Shown: positions 19,221 through 28,100 of the stretch, in pieces
How positions within the stretch are numbered: position 1 is the first letter of the stretch
Layout of the letters: every line of letters starts with the position of its first letter
Source: Anabaena azotica FACHB-119
Lineage (GTDB): Bacteria; Cyanobacteriota; Cyanobacteriia; Cyanobacteriales; Nostocaceae
DNA length: 64,000 nucleotides
NCBI RefSeq assembly: GCF_014697625.1
Contig: NZ_JACJSG010000009.1
Coordinates: forward strand, 62,001 to 126,000
Direction: 5' to 3'
Translations under genes and position numbers: made by a program
Notes under the pieces: generated by a model
Seen by the model: the letters and a program-made list of their open reading frames with translations, nothing else
Databases searched by the model: none
What the model was told of the DNA's origin: nothing

Positions 19221-19922
19221 ATGGGTAGTGCAAAAGAAAAAATAGGCAAACTGGTCGCTATTGTTGGGTTAATTGTTGTCCTGCTTGTGGGGTCAGTTTG
19301 GTACTTGAATTGGGTTCATCTGTATCGTAAAGTTCCTATTGCTTACGCCTCAGTGGAACAGCAATTTAACTATGGGACAATTGGGACGGAACAGATAGAT
19401 AATGTACCCTATTGGATTTGGTTGATACTGCCACGGGTCTTTCCTGAAAAGTTGCCAGGCCCAGGCGGATATATGTCCCTAAAAATGGACTGGAAAGCTG
19501 GTGAGGAAGTACCTGTGGGGCTTGCCAAACAGACAATTGGATATCCCAAAGTCAGCCTTAACTGTGCAGCTTGTCATAATGCTACATTCTCCTCTTCTAA
19601 CAATGAAGAAGTGAAAATGATACTGACAGGTACGGCTCCCAAATTTGATTTACAAGGTTACATTAATTTCCTACGTAGTAGTGCGAATGACCCTAGATTT
19701 GATTCCAGTTATCTGCTCACTAAACTGCAAGATGTTTATGAATTGTCTTGGCTAGAAAAATACTTTTATCGATTTATCATCATTCCCCAATCTCAGGAAG
19801 CTTTAAGTCAACTTAAGGACGTACCTGAGCTATTAAAATCTCATCCAGATTGGACGAAGGAAGCTATGCAGGAGTTTCCCTCAATTGAGTTTGAAAGCTC
19901 AAAAACTGCTCAACTTCCTTGA
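19221..19922 (+). CDS. Monoheme cytochrome c protein, short paralogue of the preceding gene
   Basis: The 233-residue protein has a membrane segment (about 10-32). It then has the same domain as the start of the previous protein: PIAYASVEQQFNYGTIGTE aligns with the neighbour's PVKYADINDHFKYGSIGSE, both followed by a PYWIW segment. One heme site is present, CAACH (about residue 119). The second cytochrome domain of the neighbour is absent and the frame ends cleanly in TGA. It is either a specialised single-heme partner or the product of duplication with loss of the C-terminal half. Co-direction and spacing suggest a shared role with the diheme protein. Confidence 0.7.
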   Translation: MGSAKEKIGKLVAIVGLIVVLLVGSVWYLNWVHLYRKVPIAYASVEQQFNYGTIGTEQIDNVPYWIWLILPRVFPEKLPGPGGYMSLKMDWKAGEEVPVGLAKQTIGYPKVSLNCAACHNATFSSSNNEEVKMILTGTAPKFDLQGYINFLRSSANDPRFDSSYLLTKLQDVYELSWLEKYFYRFIIIPQSQEALSQLKDVPELLKSHPDWTKEAMQEFPSIEFESSKTAQLP

Positions 19923-20361
19923 AAAAACCATTAATGCTACATTTAGACAAAGCCGAAAGTTTCAGTTCGTAGTAAGGACTTTAGTCCTGACAAAAGGACA
20001 GCATAGCTAATTGAAAATATGGGCATTACTGAATATACAGCATATTTCATCTGAGTGAGGTACACAAGGGCGGGCAAGATGCCCACCCCACAAGACTTTT
20101 ACCATTTATATCTGTACCTTATTTACCTACAAATTCCTGTAAGTATCAAATAGCAAAATTACAGCATGGAACAGGTATCAGGGGACTCTTAACAGGCTTG
20201 AAAGTCTTTTTTACATTGCTTTTAGTGAAAATTTGTACCTCATTTACCCGCAATCTGCTGTATCTTTCATATTCTGATTCAGCAATGCTAAAAGGACTAA
20301 AGTCCTTACTACAAACTTTGATTGTTTTACACTAATATACCTATAACAAGAGGTTTTTACT
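19923..20361. other. Gene-free stretch made mostly of dispersed repeats
   Basis: It holds two half copies of the GTAGTAAGGACTTTAGTCC palindrome (19972 and 20289 areas) and one copy of the CATCTGAGTGAGG element at 20036-20142. A truncated right end of that element lies near 20233-20262. A short ribosome-binding AGAGG lies before the next gene at 20362. No gene is seen. Confidence 0.6.
20036..20142. repeat. CATCTGAGTGAGG dispersed element, copy 1
   Basis: About 105-110 bp with ends related to TTACAGCA and TGCTGTAA, and an internal palindrome GGGCGGGCAAGATGCCCACCCC. Other copies: 23017-23121, 35219-35326 (reverse), 54110-54217 and 58650-58758. The ends of this copy are the most diverged. Confidence 0.8.
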
Positions 20362-20775
20362 ATGAACAAATTCGTTAGATGGTTTAATATTGTTACTTTT
20401 ATTGGTGTGCTGATTAATATTTTCGGGATGGCACTACCGTTTATTTTTACACCACAATGGTATCTCGATTTTTTCAACTTGCCAGGCGGTGGCGGATCGG
20501 TAATTTGGATGCGACAAGCTGGTTTACTGCTGTTTTTTATTTCCCTGTTGTACGTGGCTGGAGGTCGCGACCCCATCCGCTACAGTTGGAATGCTAAGTT
20601 CGCGGTGTTAGTGCGAATGACAATCGGAAGTTATTGGTTATGGCTGGTTTTTGTCGAGGGACAAACACCTTCATTCCTCTTCTTTGGTATTCTCGATTGT
20701 GTATATGCCATATTCAATGGGATTTTACTTTGGTTGGCGCTCAAAAATGCTGACAATGTTGAGCAATTAGCTTAA
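20362..20775 (+). CDS. Small membrane protein with four predicted transmembrane helices
   Basis: The 137-residue protein has four hydrophobic segments at about residues 9-31, 48-66, 79-97 and 101-124, separated by short loops. The loop after helix 1 has FTPQWYLDFFNLPGGGGSV. I do not recognise a named family. It lies in the same direction as the oxygenase, cytochrome and lipase genes and may belong to that set, but repeat-filled gaps of 439 and 606 bp separate it, so co-transcription is uncertain. Confidence 0.6.
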   Translation: MNKFVRWFNIVTFIGVLINIFGMALPFIFTPQWYLDFFNLPGGGGSVIWMRQAGLLLFFISLLYVAGGRDPIRYSWNAKFAVLVRMTIGSYWLWLVFVEGQTPSFLFFGILDCVYAIFNGILLWLALKNADNVEQLA

Positions 20776-20935
20776 AACCTGCATCAATCAGGTAGCTATG
20801 TGGCTATTGGTTTGGATCAGATCCAACAATCACAAATCTATGAGAAAAACCTGACTCATGTCCTAAAATTTTCCATCGCGCCTACTATATGCCGTGCCAC
20901 CTTTATTTATAAGACTTACGCTAACTGTAGGATCT

Positions 20936-21253
20936 GACTTTTCACGTCATGTGGAAAAGCGCTCCGCCAGACCTAACCCCCCAGCCCCCTTCCCTTGTAG
21001 GGAAGGGGGAGAAATTAAAGCCTCTCTCCTTTTAGGGGCTACGGTGTACACACATCTCTATGTTGAGCCAAACAGATCATTTGATCCCCCATTATCCCCC
21101 TTAATAAGGGGGACTTTGAGAGCTTCCCCCCTTTTTTAAGGGGGGTTAGGGGGGATCAAAACGCCGTGGGACAACTTTATATGACTTGTGTGTACACCGT
21201 AGCCTTTTAGGGGAGAGGTTTGGAGAGGGGTTTTCCAGCCCGTGAAAAGTCAG
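20936..21253. mobile_element. CTGACTTTTCACG-type MITE interrupted by a second MITE
   Basis: The left end (CTGACTTTTCACG, about 20936) and the right end (CGTGAAAAGTCAG, ending about 21253) are those of the 6383-6528 family. The copy is split at 21039-21202 by an element with CTACGGTGTACACACA ends. Family identity follows from the shared CCAGCCCCCTTCCCTTG and GGAGAGAGG-type interior. Confidence 0.75.
21039..21202. mobile_element. 164-bp MITE with CTACGGTGTACAC ends, nested, 11-bp target duplication
   Basis: Inverted ends CTACGGTGTACACA and TGTGTACACCGTAG are bordered on both sides by the 11-mer CCTTTTAGGGG (21028-21038 and 21203-21213). The interior carries TTAAGGGGGGTTAGGGGGGA-like runs. It was therefore inserted into a pre-existing MITE. 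Confidence 0.85.
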
Positions 21254-21256
21254 ACT

Positions 21257-21322
21257 GTAGGGTGCGTCAGCCCCAATAATTTCGTACAGATTCAAGGATT
21301 TTCCACATCTGACGCACCCTAC
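21257..21322. repeat. 66-bp GTAGGGTGCGTCAG inverted-repeat element, copy 1
   Basis: Ends GTAGGGTGCGTCAG and CTGACGCACCCTAC are perfect inverted repeats around a conserved core (TTCGTACAGATTCAAGGATT). Copies 2 and 3 are at 23124-23189 and 24124-24189, all within 3 kb. Confidence 0.9.
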
Positions 21323-21381
21323 ACCAACTACGATATGGCGTGCCACTTTTATTATCAATAATGCACTCAAAGGAGAGCAGT

Positions 21382-22959
21382 ATGGCAAATTCTTCATGGT
21401 CTTTACCAACACAACGTGAACTGCCTATCATCCTGATACGTGGATTTGGAGGTTTAGATACGGCTGATGAGCAAAAGCTGACTTATCAAGGTTTTAATGA
21501 CGGTAGTGTTTATCCACAAAAGCGGGGGGAAAATTACATCTACGAAGGGATGATTTTGCGGTTCATCAAGTCTGATCGCAAGTACCATGATGCTACTAAT
21601 GTTGTAGGCTACTATTCCCGTGAAATGGATGCTCCTCCAGTTATTCCAGATGAACTTAAGTCATTTGACCCCAGCTTTTTTCAAGGTCGCATTATCATCG
21701 ATCCGGCGATGGCTCTTCGCCTGCTGAAAACTGAAGAAGACCCCTGTAAAAGCTTATGGGTGTTCCGTTATTATGATCTCAACGATCGCAAGTTTCAGAT
21801 TTATGGTGAGGCTTTGGTACGATTAATTAGCTTTATTCGGGCGATCGCTCAATACAAATCTGATATTCAACCTAAAGTTAATATTATTGCTCATTCTATG
21901 GGTGGGCTGATAGTCCGGGAAGCCCTGCAACGAACCTATCCTCAGCTGCATGGCCCGACTGGTGCTGACTCCGCCATCAACAAAATTGTCACATTAGGAA
22001 CACCTCATAAAGGAATTACTTTTCAGGTGATTCGGGATTTTCGTTGGTTAGGAATTGACGCTGCTAATGAACTTGAACACTTTAATCCTGAAAAACAAAA
22101 AGATCCTCAAAATCCCGCTTCCTTCACTAACCTGCACAAGTACTTTCCCTTAGAGCGAATCCTCACTGTGGTTGGCACTAACTATCGTAGCTATTCAGAT
22201 CAAAAGGGATCGGCGTTGAATCGGTTGTTCTCGGTATCTGGCGAGTATGGCCCTGCCTACAATCGCAGTGATGGTCTGGTAAAACAAGCATTCGCCCAAC
22301 TCGATGGAGTCCCTCGTACTTTTGTACATAAATGTCATGGTGGTTTTGACTCGTTGATTACAGCGCGTGAGTCCTTTGAAATTGCTACACGTTTCTTTTT
22401 TGGTGATGTGCTTGTACGACTGCGGCAAGTTCGGGCGAAAGTCATGCGTGGCTTTGATATGTTTGGTAAAAGTGAATTTTTCTTTGGTGTTTCGATTAAA
22501 CCAAGGGGTGTAGATTTTGAGCTTTTCCATCAAAGCAAAGAGGCGGAGAACTGCTACGGCCCATTTCTTACACCAGACTTTAGCGATGATCCTAATAAAC
22601 TAGCTTTTTCCTGGGCTGATAGTAACCAGTTGATTTGGCAGGGCTACCTAAATCAGGCTTTAAGCTTGACTGATGGAACAGATTTAGTTATGCGACTAGA
22701 GTTTTATGTGGGCGAGCGAGATATGTTTGGTATCGGTTTCTCAGACAATGTAGTCTTCCACAAGCAATATTATGTACGTGCATTAGTACAGCCGAGTTTG
22801 CAACTGTATCTCTATACAGGTGAGGAGTTTGTTAAGGATCATACTCAGGGAGGCATACCGATGCGTTCTGTTCCTGGCGGTTGGGAATTTGACATTGGCG
22901 GTACTGGCTTTGAAGGTACTTATCGTATTGAGTTAGAAACAATTCGACAAGCGGAATAA
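21382..22959 (+). CDS. Alpha/beta-hydrolase, lipase-like
   Basis: The start is chosen at ATG 21382 because AAAGGAG lies 5-11 bases before it; the frame is open further upstream. The 525-residue protein has the lipase oxyanion region IILIRGFGG near the N-terminus. The nucleophile elbow is NIIAHSMGGLIVREAL (Ser about 175), and a candidate catalytic His is in HKCHGGFDSL (about 318). Residues from about 345 onward form a separate beta-rich domain that I do not recognise. No signal peptide is evident. Next to a fatty acid oxygenase, a lipase releasing the fatty acid substrate would make sense; that is inference. Confidence 0.75.
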   Translation: MANSSWSLPTQRELPIILIRGFGGLDTADEQKLTYQGFNDGSVYPQKRGENYIYEGMILRFIKSDRKYHDATNVVGYYSREMDAPPVIPDELKSFDPSFFQGRIIIDPAMALRLLKTEEDPCKSLWVFRYYDLNDRKFQIYGEALVRLISFIRAIAQYKSDIQPKVNIIAHSMGGLIVREALQRTYPQLHGPTGADSAINKIVTLGTPHKGITFQVIRDFRWLGIDAANELEHFNPEKQKDPQNPASFTNLHKYFPLERILTVVGTNYRSYSDQKGSALNRLFSVSGEYGPAYNRSDGLVKQAFAQLDGVPRTFVHKCHGGFDSLITARESFEIATRFFFGDVLVRLRQVRAKVMRGFDMFGKSEFFFGVSIKPRGVDFELFHQSKEAENCYGPFLTPDFSDDPNKLAFSWADSNQLIWQGYLNQALSLTDGTDLVMRLEFYVGERDMFGIGFSDNVVFHKQYYVRALVQPSLQLYLYTGEEFVKDHTQGGIPMRSVPGGWEFDIGGTGFEGTYRIELETIRQAE

Positions 22960-23016
22960 GAGAATCTTTCTCAAACACTGCAATATCATAGGACTTACGC
23001 AAGTGTCATAATCAAA

Positions 23017-23121
23017 TTACAGCACATTTCATCTGAGTGAGGTACACAAGGGCGGGCAAGATGCCCACCCCACAAGAATTTTATAATTTATATCTGTACA
23101 TCAAGCTGCAACTTGCTGTAA
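23017..23121. repeat. CATCTGAGTGAGG dispersed element, copy 2
   Basis: Complete copy with TTACAGCA and TTGCTGTAA ends. It lies in the 352-bp gap between the lipase and GST genes, which otherwise holds a TAGGACTTACGCA end (22988) and copy 2 of the GTAGGGTGCG element, and no gene. Confidence 0.85.
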
Positions 23122-23123
23122 CT

Positions 23124-23189
23124 GTAGGGTGCGTTATTCCCAATACTTTCGTACAGATTCAAAGATTTTCCACATCTGACGCACCCTAC
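23124..23189. repeat. GTAGGGTGCG element, copy 2
   Basis: Same core as 21257-21322 but the left arm reads GTAGGGTGCGTTAT, so the arm is slightly diverged. It is directly adjacent to the preceding dispersed element. Confidence 0.85.
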
Positions 23190-23311
23190 CCCAAGTGCTG
23201 ATCCAGATACAAACGCCCAAACCTATGCTACCTCTGGCTTTCTTAATGCGCGAATTTTGAATTGGCTCACTCCCTGCTTACGCCAGCTAATTGAGGAATC
23301 TCACCTGATTC

Positions 23312-23992
23312 CTAATAGTTCATTCGAGTTAGCCAATTTGCCAGTTTTGGATAAGCTAAAATTCGCTCTTTGAGCGTGCTTGTTCGCAGGATTTCTTCGA
23401 GTTGAGCGGCAACTGCAATATCTGCGATTGTCAATTCGTGACTAGCTAGCCAGGGTTGATGGCTTAATACTACTTCAATGCGAGCTAACTGCTGAAAGAA
23501 TTTTGCTTCAAAGCGATCGCGCGATAATCGTCCTATACCTTGCGATCGCAGTTGTTGTCGGTAGATTATTGGAGCTAAACTACCGATAATCCATGCTTCA
23601 AATTGAGGACGACCAGCACACAATAGGGGAATAGTTAACTGCAATGCTCGCTGATCCATAAAGCGAAGATAGACCTCATACCAGTACAATGATTCATCTG
23701 CCCAATCTTCCCACAACAAAGCTTGAGCCTGCTGTTGAGGATCAGATGGAAACAAGGCAGGTTGGGGATGGCGATGTTCCAAAAATTCAGCAATATCTGA
23801 GCTATCTTGAATCCATTCCCCTGCATATTCTAAAACTGGCAACTTTGCGGCTTTAGACAATTTGGAGACTTTTAAGGCTAACAAACCGTTATAATTTTGT
23901 GTCACATAATTTAACTTTTTATACTGGAGAATTTTGCGTACTTTGCGACAAAATGGAGATATCTCCCATTGGTGCAGAACTATTTTTGACAT
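23312..23992 (-). CDS. Glutathione S-transferase family protein
   Basis: The 226-residue protein has the thioredoxin-like N-terminal domain with HQWEISPFCRKVRKIL (possible catalytic Ser/Cys at SPFC) and the glutathione-contact motif WIQDSSDIAEFLEHRHP. A helical C-terminal domain includes HELTIADIAVAAQLEEIL, the N-capping box region. The class is uncertain (beta/omega-like or an uncharacterised cyanobacterial class). It is on the opposite strand to the lipase and PfpI genes and ends about 350 bp after the lipase. Confidence 0.8.
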   Translation of the reverse strand: MSKIVLHQWEISPFCRKVRKILQYKKLNYVTQNYNGLLALKVSKLSKAAKLPVLEYAGEWIQDSSDIAEFLEHRHPQPALFPSDPQQQAQALLWEDWADESLYWYEVYLRFMDQRALQLTIPLLCAGRPQFEAWIIGSLAPIIYRQQLRSQGIGRLSRDRFEAKFFQQLARIEVVLSHQPWLASHELTIADIAVAAQLEEILRTSTLKERILAYPKLANWLTRMNY

Positions 23993-24089
23993 TGCCAGTA
24001 CCTTAAATAATTGCTACGGAAAGGAAGTATTTTTATGTCAATATTTTATACTATTTATGACTGAGACAATTGCTATTTTTTATTGCATA

Positions 24090-24214
24090 TAGGACTGACG
24101 CAATTGTCATAATTAAACTAACTGTAGGGTGCGTCAGCCCCAATAATTTCGTACAGATTCAAGGATTTTCCACATCTGACGCACCCTACTACTGTGCCAG
24201 TTGCGTAAGTCCTG
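24090..24214. mobile_element. TAGGACT..GTCCTGG element containing GTAGGGTGCG element copy 3
   Basis: The outer ends TAGGACTGACGCA (24090) and TGCGTAAGTCC (24202-24212) form an imperfect pair. Nested between them is the 66-bp GTAGGGTGCGTCAG element at 24124-24189. This explains most of the 329-bp gap before the PfpI gene. Confidence 0.75.
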
Positions 24215-24321
24215 GCATATATTGATTGTAGATAATTAATCTTGGGAGAAGCCAGGAATCTAAATCAAACTTATTTTAGTAATTTAGTTCTAAATAGTTT
24301 AATTAGCTGATTTAAATACCT

Positions 24322-25002
24322 ATGAAAGATAAAAAAGTTTTGATTGTCATCACCAGCCATAACACTTTGAATAATGGTAAAGAAACAGGCTACTGGCTGG
24401 GAGAGGTGACACATTTTTACCACATTCTGGCTGAAGCAGGTTTTGCAATTGATTTTACTAGCCCTAAAGGAAGTCAGCCACCGCTTGATCAAAGAAGTTA
24501 TGATTTACGAGATAAAGATAATCGTCTATTTTGGGAAGACGAAAATCTGCAAGCTCAACTGAATAATACAATTCCCATTGAAGCCGTTAACCCAGAAGAT
24601 TACATTGCCATTTACTATGCGGGTGGACATGGGGCAATGTGGGATTTTCCTAATAATGAAAGGCTAGCGCAGGTAGCAGCACAAATCTATGAAAACGGTG
24701 GTTTTATCTCAGCCGTGTGTCATGGTTCAGCCGGACTGCTTAATATTAAGCTGGCTGATGGACGCTATTTATTAGATGGAAAAACGGTAACAGGATTCGC
24801 CAACCTAGAGGAAAAGTTGATTCGTTTGGTGGAGGCTGTTCCCTATCTTTTGGAGGATGAATTGAAAAAGCAAGGGGCTATATATAAAAGAGGGATAGTA
24901 CCTTTTATACCCCATATCGAAGTGAGCGATCGCCTGATCACTGGACAAAATCCTCAATCTGCCAAAGCTGTTGCCAAGGCATTAGTCAATTCTCTCAGTT
25001 AA
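24322..25002 (+). CDS. DJ-1/PfpI family protein (class I glutamine amidotransferase-like)
   Basis: The 226-residue protein has KKVLIVITSHNTLNNGKETGYWLGEVTHFY, typical of the Hsp31/YajL-like branch. The acidic residue is in the N-terminal part. The nucleophile elbow is GGFISAVCHGSAGLL (Cys about 133, followed by His), and YAGGHGAMWDF precedes it. Members act as glyoxalase III-type enzymes or deglycases and are linked to oxidative stress. The complete domain fills the protein. It stands upstream of CRISPR array 2 with an inverted-repeat element in between. Confidence 0.85.
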   Translation: MKDKKVLIVITSHNTLNNGKETGYWLGEVTHFYHILAEAGFAIDFTSPKGSQPPLDQRSYDLRDKDNRLFWEDENLQAQLNNTIPIEAVNPEDYIAIYYAGGHGAMWDFPNNERLAQVAAQIYENGGFISAVCHGSAGLLNIKLADGRYLLDGKTVTGFANLEEKLIRLVEAVPYLLEDELKKQGAIYKRGIVPFIPHIEVSDRLITGQNPQSAKAVAKALVNSLS

Positions 25003-25040
25003 GAGTCTGGCAATTAAGGATTATTTGAAAGACCATAATC

Positions 25041-25142
25041 CAATACGGTTCAGTTAAGGCTAAATTGGGCAGAAACATTAACTAAATATCTAAATTCATC
25101 GGCGTTTATCGGCGGTTAATTATTCTTATCTAAACCGTATTG
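25041..25142. mobile_element. 102-bp CAATACGG inverted-repeat element
   Basis: Ends CAATACGGTTCAG and CTAAACCGTATTG are inverted, bordered by near-identical 10-mers (GACCATAATC and GACTATAATC). A second copy in opposite orientation is at 6194-6305 and a degraded part lies near 3911. Confidence 0.8.
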
Positions 25143-25179
25143 GACTATAATCATTTTATTTTTTACTTAAATATTTTAC

Positions 25180-28100
25180 GTTTCAATCCCGCGAACGGGT
25201 TTCATTTAATTGAAAGCTAGCAGGTCTTTCTATGTCTCAATGACCGTAGGCTGCCATCTCGTTTCAATCCCGCGAACGGGTTTCATTTAATTGAAAGCCA
25301 AATTACTTTTAAACAAGCACGATATGAACAGTTTCAATCCCGCGAACGGGTTTCATTTAATTGAAAGGCGAGTGAGTCCTGGGGAACGGTTGAGGGCAAG
25401 TTGTTTCAATCCCGCGAACGGGTTTCATTTAATTGAAAGCAAAAGCGTGGTGTTGAGGCTGGGCTAGAGCCATTTTGTTTCAATCCCGCGAACGGGTTTC
25501 ATTTAATTGAAAGTGCGCTGGTGATTTTTTGAGGGAATATCATTATGACTGTTTCAATCCCGCGAACGGGTTTCATTTAATTGAAAGTTCTGCAAAATTT
25601 AAGCTTTTGCAATCTGGCACGTTTCAATCCCGCGAACGGGTTTCATTTAATTGAAAGGCTAACTTGCTTATTCGCTCAAGTGCGATCGCGTTTCGTTTCA
25701 ATCCCGCGAACGGGTTTCATTTAATTGAAAGAACGAGTTAAGCACTACGGCAATTCCTACAGCTTTGTTTCAATCCCGCGAACGGGTTTCATTTAATTGA
25801 AAGGACACGCAAATCTGTTTCGATAGCACTGCTGAATATTAGTTTCAATCCCGCGAACGGGTTTCATTTAATTGAAAGATTGTTAATAGCGAAGAAGCCA
25901 AGGGCAAGTGGTAGTTTCAATCCCGCGAACGGGTTTCATTTAATTGAAAGCCTAATTTGCCGTCCTCGAATCCAAAGACATGGACAAGTTTCAATCCCGC
26001 GAACGGGTTTCATTTAATTGAAAGAAAGGATTAGTCGGCGGCTGTGTATCTTCTGCCAGTGCGTTTCAATCCCGCGAACGGGTTTCATTTAATTGAAAGG
26101 TCTATCTCTACAAATTGTTTTGTTTTAATCCGTTCTGGTTTCAATCCCGCGAACGGGTTTCATTTAATTGAAAGTTTACGAAGGAATGGGTTATGGACGT
26201 AGTAATTTAATGTTTCAATCCCGCGAACGGGTTTCATTTAATTGAAAGTAATAATAAGAATAAGGATAATGATTTAACTGATAGAATGTTTCAATCCCGC
26301 GAACGGGTTTCATTTAATTGAAAGGGTTTAACGTCGAATTATTGCATTTTGAAATTATTGTTTCAATCCCGCGAACGGGTTTCATTTAATTGAAAGCTTC
26401 AGTACTATTGGTTGATAGTGAATCTAAGTTTATAGTTTCAATCCCGCGAACGGGTTTCATTTAATTGAAAGCTTTTTAGATGAAATAAGCACATGGGACA
26501 AATTAAAGTTTCAATCCCGCGAACGGGTTTCATTTAATTGAAAGGAAGCATTACTCAAAGCCTGGAGCTTGACCAAAAAAGTTTCAATCCCGCGAACGGG
26601 TTTCATTTAATTGAAAGGGGAGGGAGTGGGGCGGAAGATTCGACCACTTGATGGTTTCAATCCCGCGAACGGGTTTCATTTAATTGAAAGGGCGACACCC
26701 AAAGCGTAAGCGTTCTCATCGTCGTTTCAATCCCGCGAACGGGTTTCATTTAATTGAAAGCTAAAAACAAAACTCTTGGGACAGTTGGAACCGTTTCAAT
26801 CCCGCGAACGGGTTTCATTTAATTGAAAGTTAAATATGATGGGATGGTAGTGGTACTGTCTAATTGTTTCAATCCCGCGAACGGGTTTCATTTAATTGAA
26901 AGCATTCCATAGTATTTGGATGCTTTTAGTTTGATTAATGTTTCAATCCCGCGAACGGGTTTCATTTAATTGAAAGTTTCTTAGCTACACTAGCAGAAAT
27001 ATCATTCTGGTTTCAATCCCGCGAACGGGTTTCATTTAATTGAAAGTTGATTCGATCATAAAAGTTAAGGCTATAGGGGCTGGTTTCAATCCCGCGAACG
27101 GGTTTCATTTAATTGAAAGTCCCAGCGCCAACTCTAGCGCCACCGCTTTGCTTTGTTTCAATCCCGCGAACGGGTTTCATTTAATTGAAAGCTGCCCAGC
27201 TTCGGTTTCCCAATCAACAAAATTAGGGAGTTTCAATCCCGCGAACGGGTTTCATTTAATTGAAAGAAGTTGGCTATAGAATGCTTGTCTAGTAGTGGTA
27301 AGTTTCAATCCCGCGAACGGGTTTCATTTAATTGAAAGTAGAGGATCTTTTGCATGACCCCCAAACAATTAGAACTGTTTCAATCCCGCGAACGGGTTTC
27401 ATTTAATTGAAAGAATATCGGGGAATTTGTTGAGTAGGGTGTGGCGATGTTTCAATCCCGCGAACGGGTTTCATTTAATTGAAAGTGTTTTTGTTACGGA
27501 TGTCACGCTGTGAAATTTCAATGTTTCAATCCCGCGAACGGGTTTCATTTAATTGAAAGGTGCTATCATTAAGGGAAACAAGCATTTTTATTGAGTTTCA
27601 ATCCCGCGAACGGGTTTCATTTAATTGAAAGTCTTTCACGATCCGCGCATTGGGTCGAAACTCAGACGTTTCAATCCCGCGAACGGGTTTCATTTAATTG
27701 AAAGTTCCACTTCCAGTGTGCGGAGGGACTCAAGCTCATCTGTTTCAATCCCGCGAACGGGTTTCATTTAATTGAAAGTCTGCCCTACTCAATCCTTGAA
27801 ACTGAATCAGATGCGTTTCAATCCCGCGAACGGGTTTCATTTAATTGAAAGTACAATGCAGTTGCCTCCGGTCAATCCCTGCAACTGTTTCAATCCCGCG
27901 AACGGGTTTCATTTAATTGAAAGTAAGTTTAGTTTATTTTTCTAGGTTTTGTTTGTACTTGTTTCAATCCCGCGAACGGGTTTCATTTAATTGAAAGTTG
28001 GGCTAGCTGAAGCGTTGGGGGCGCGAGTCGATGCAATCGAGCGGTTTCAATCCCGCGAACGGGTTTCATTTAATTGAAAGGGTAGGTGAAAAGTGTTTTC

